The translations under genes were made by a program, and so were the position numbers. From Clostridiales bacterium (GTDB lineage Bacteria; Bacillota; Clostridia; Oscillospirales; QAMX01): a DNA stretch of 5,864 bases. The stretch lies in assembly GCA_016285815.1 (NCBI GenBank), contig JAEERN010000131.1:1-5864 (forward strand), given 5' to 3'. Shown in pieces: positions 5,696-5,864 of this stretch (its first letter is position 1; the number at the start of each line of letters is the position of its first letter). A model generated the notes under the pieces. The model was not told the DNA's origin. It saw nothing but the letters and a program-made list of their open reading frames with translations, and did not search any database.

Positions 5696-5749
5696 CCCGC
5701 CGGAGCCTGCTGTGAAACACGCTTTTTTGAAAGAAAGGGGGGCGCGGCT

Positions 5750-5864
5750 GTGCCGCTTCAGATCCTTCAGACAGAGCTGGCCGGGCTGGCCTGCGACGCC
5801 GTCGTCCTTCCGGCGGGACCGGAGGACGGCCTTGAGACCGCAGGCGAGGCGCGGCTTTCGCCGA
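5750..5864 (+). CDS. Start of a macro-domain-like protein (partial)
   Basis: Only the first 38 residues are in the window. GTG at 5750 is the likely start, since AGGGGGG (5736-5742) lies 7 bases upstream. The opening MPLQILQTELAGLACDAVVLPAGPE follows the pattern of macro-domain proteins, which bind ADP-ribose or remove it from proteins and O-acetyl-ADP-ribose, and which typically begin with a strand, a 'DAIVNAAN' loop and a glycine-rich segment. Here the usual NAAN is replaced by LPAG, so the ligand-binding Asn is not conserved and activity is doubtful. It starts 54 bases after the GH31-like stop codon with no clear promoter between, so the two may be co-transcribed. The family call rests on a short segment. 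Confidence 0.6.
   Translation, partial: MPLQILQTELAGLACDAVVLPAGPEDGLETAGEARLSP

Noticed and set aside
5698..5730. Possible terminator before the macro-domain-like gene, because of TTTTTT at 5723-5728
   Set aside because: Only a 3-bp stem (GTG/CAC) can be formed just upstream, too weak for an intrinsic terminator.
1..5864. CRISPR array, insertion sequence, phage attachment site or new defence island
   Set aside because: No spaced direct repeats, transposase, terminal inverted repeats or integrase were seen. Although ssrA is a common integration site, no duplicated ssrA 3' end appears in the window.

Overview
The window is very GC-rich, with heavy GC bias at third codon positions, and reads as a bacterial chromosome fragment. 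The best guess is a high-GC member of the Clostridia, as found among gut Oscillospiraceae or Christensenellales relatives, possibly from a metagenome. Supporting signs are near-consensus sigma-A promoters with 17-base spacers, strong AAGGAG-type ribosome binding sites, a one-piece tmRNA with a DYALAA-ending tag, and the types of protein encoded. The lineage is an inference from the sequence; no search was run.

Layout. Positions 1-1386 (minus strand, C-terminus beyond the left edge) encode a large soluble protein resembling an unassigned TIM-barrel glycoside hydrolase. It was recovered as an open frame running off the window. It diverges from a DUF2130-family coiled-coil/nuclease-like protein (1566-2840, plus). 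Their two promoters lie back to back, with -35 boxes one base apart. Next comes ssrA (tmRNA, 2934-3281) with a perfect TTGACA-N17-TATAAT promoter and a 14-bp bidirectional terminator. An Eis-like GNAT acetyltransferase (3446-4570) and a glycoside hydrolase family 31 remnant (4754-5695) follow, each with its own promoter. The start of a macro-domain-like protein (5750 to the right edge) closes the window.

The genes look like single-gene transcription units rather than one pathway. The exceptions are the two carbohydrate-related genes at the ends and a possible GH31/macro-domain pair separated by only 54 bases. The most striking observation is the GH31 gene. An intact N-terminal beta-sandwich domain is joined in frame to the end of the barrel and the C-terminal beta-sandwich, so virtually the entire catalytic barrel is missing while the reading frame stays open. 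Also notable are the ssrA -35 box at the apex of a perfect 14-bp hairpin just downstream of the DUF2130 gene, and a CTGTGGTA sequence shared by three promoters.

No CRISPR array, insertion sequence, tRNA or obvious novel multi-gene system is visible, and no gene-free stretch exceeds 300 bases.
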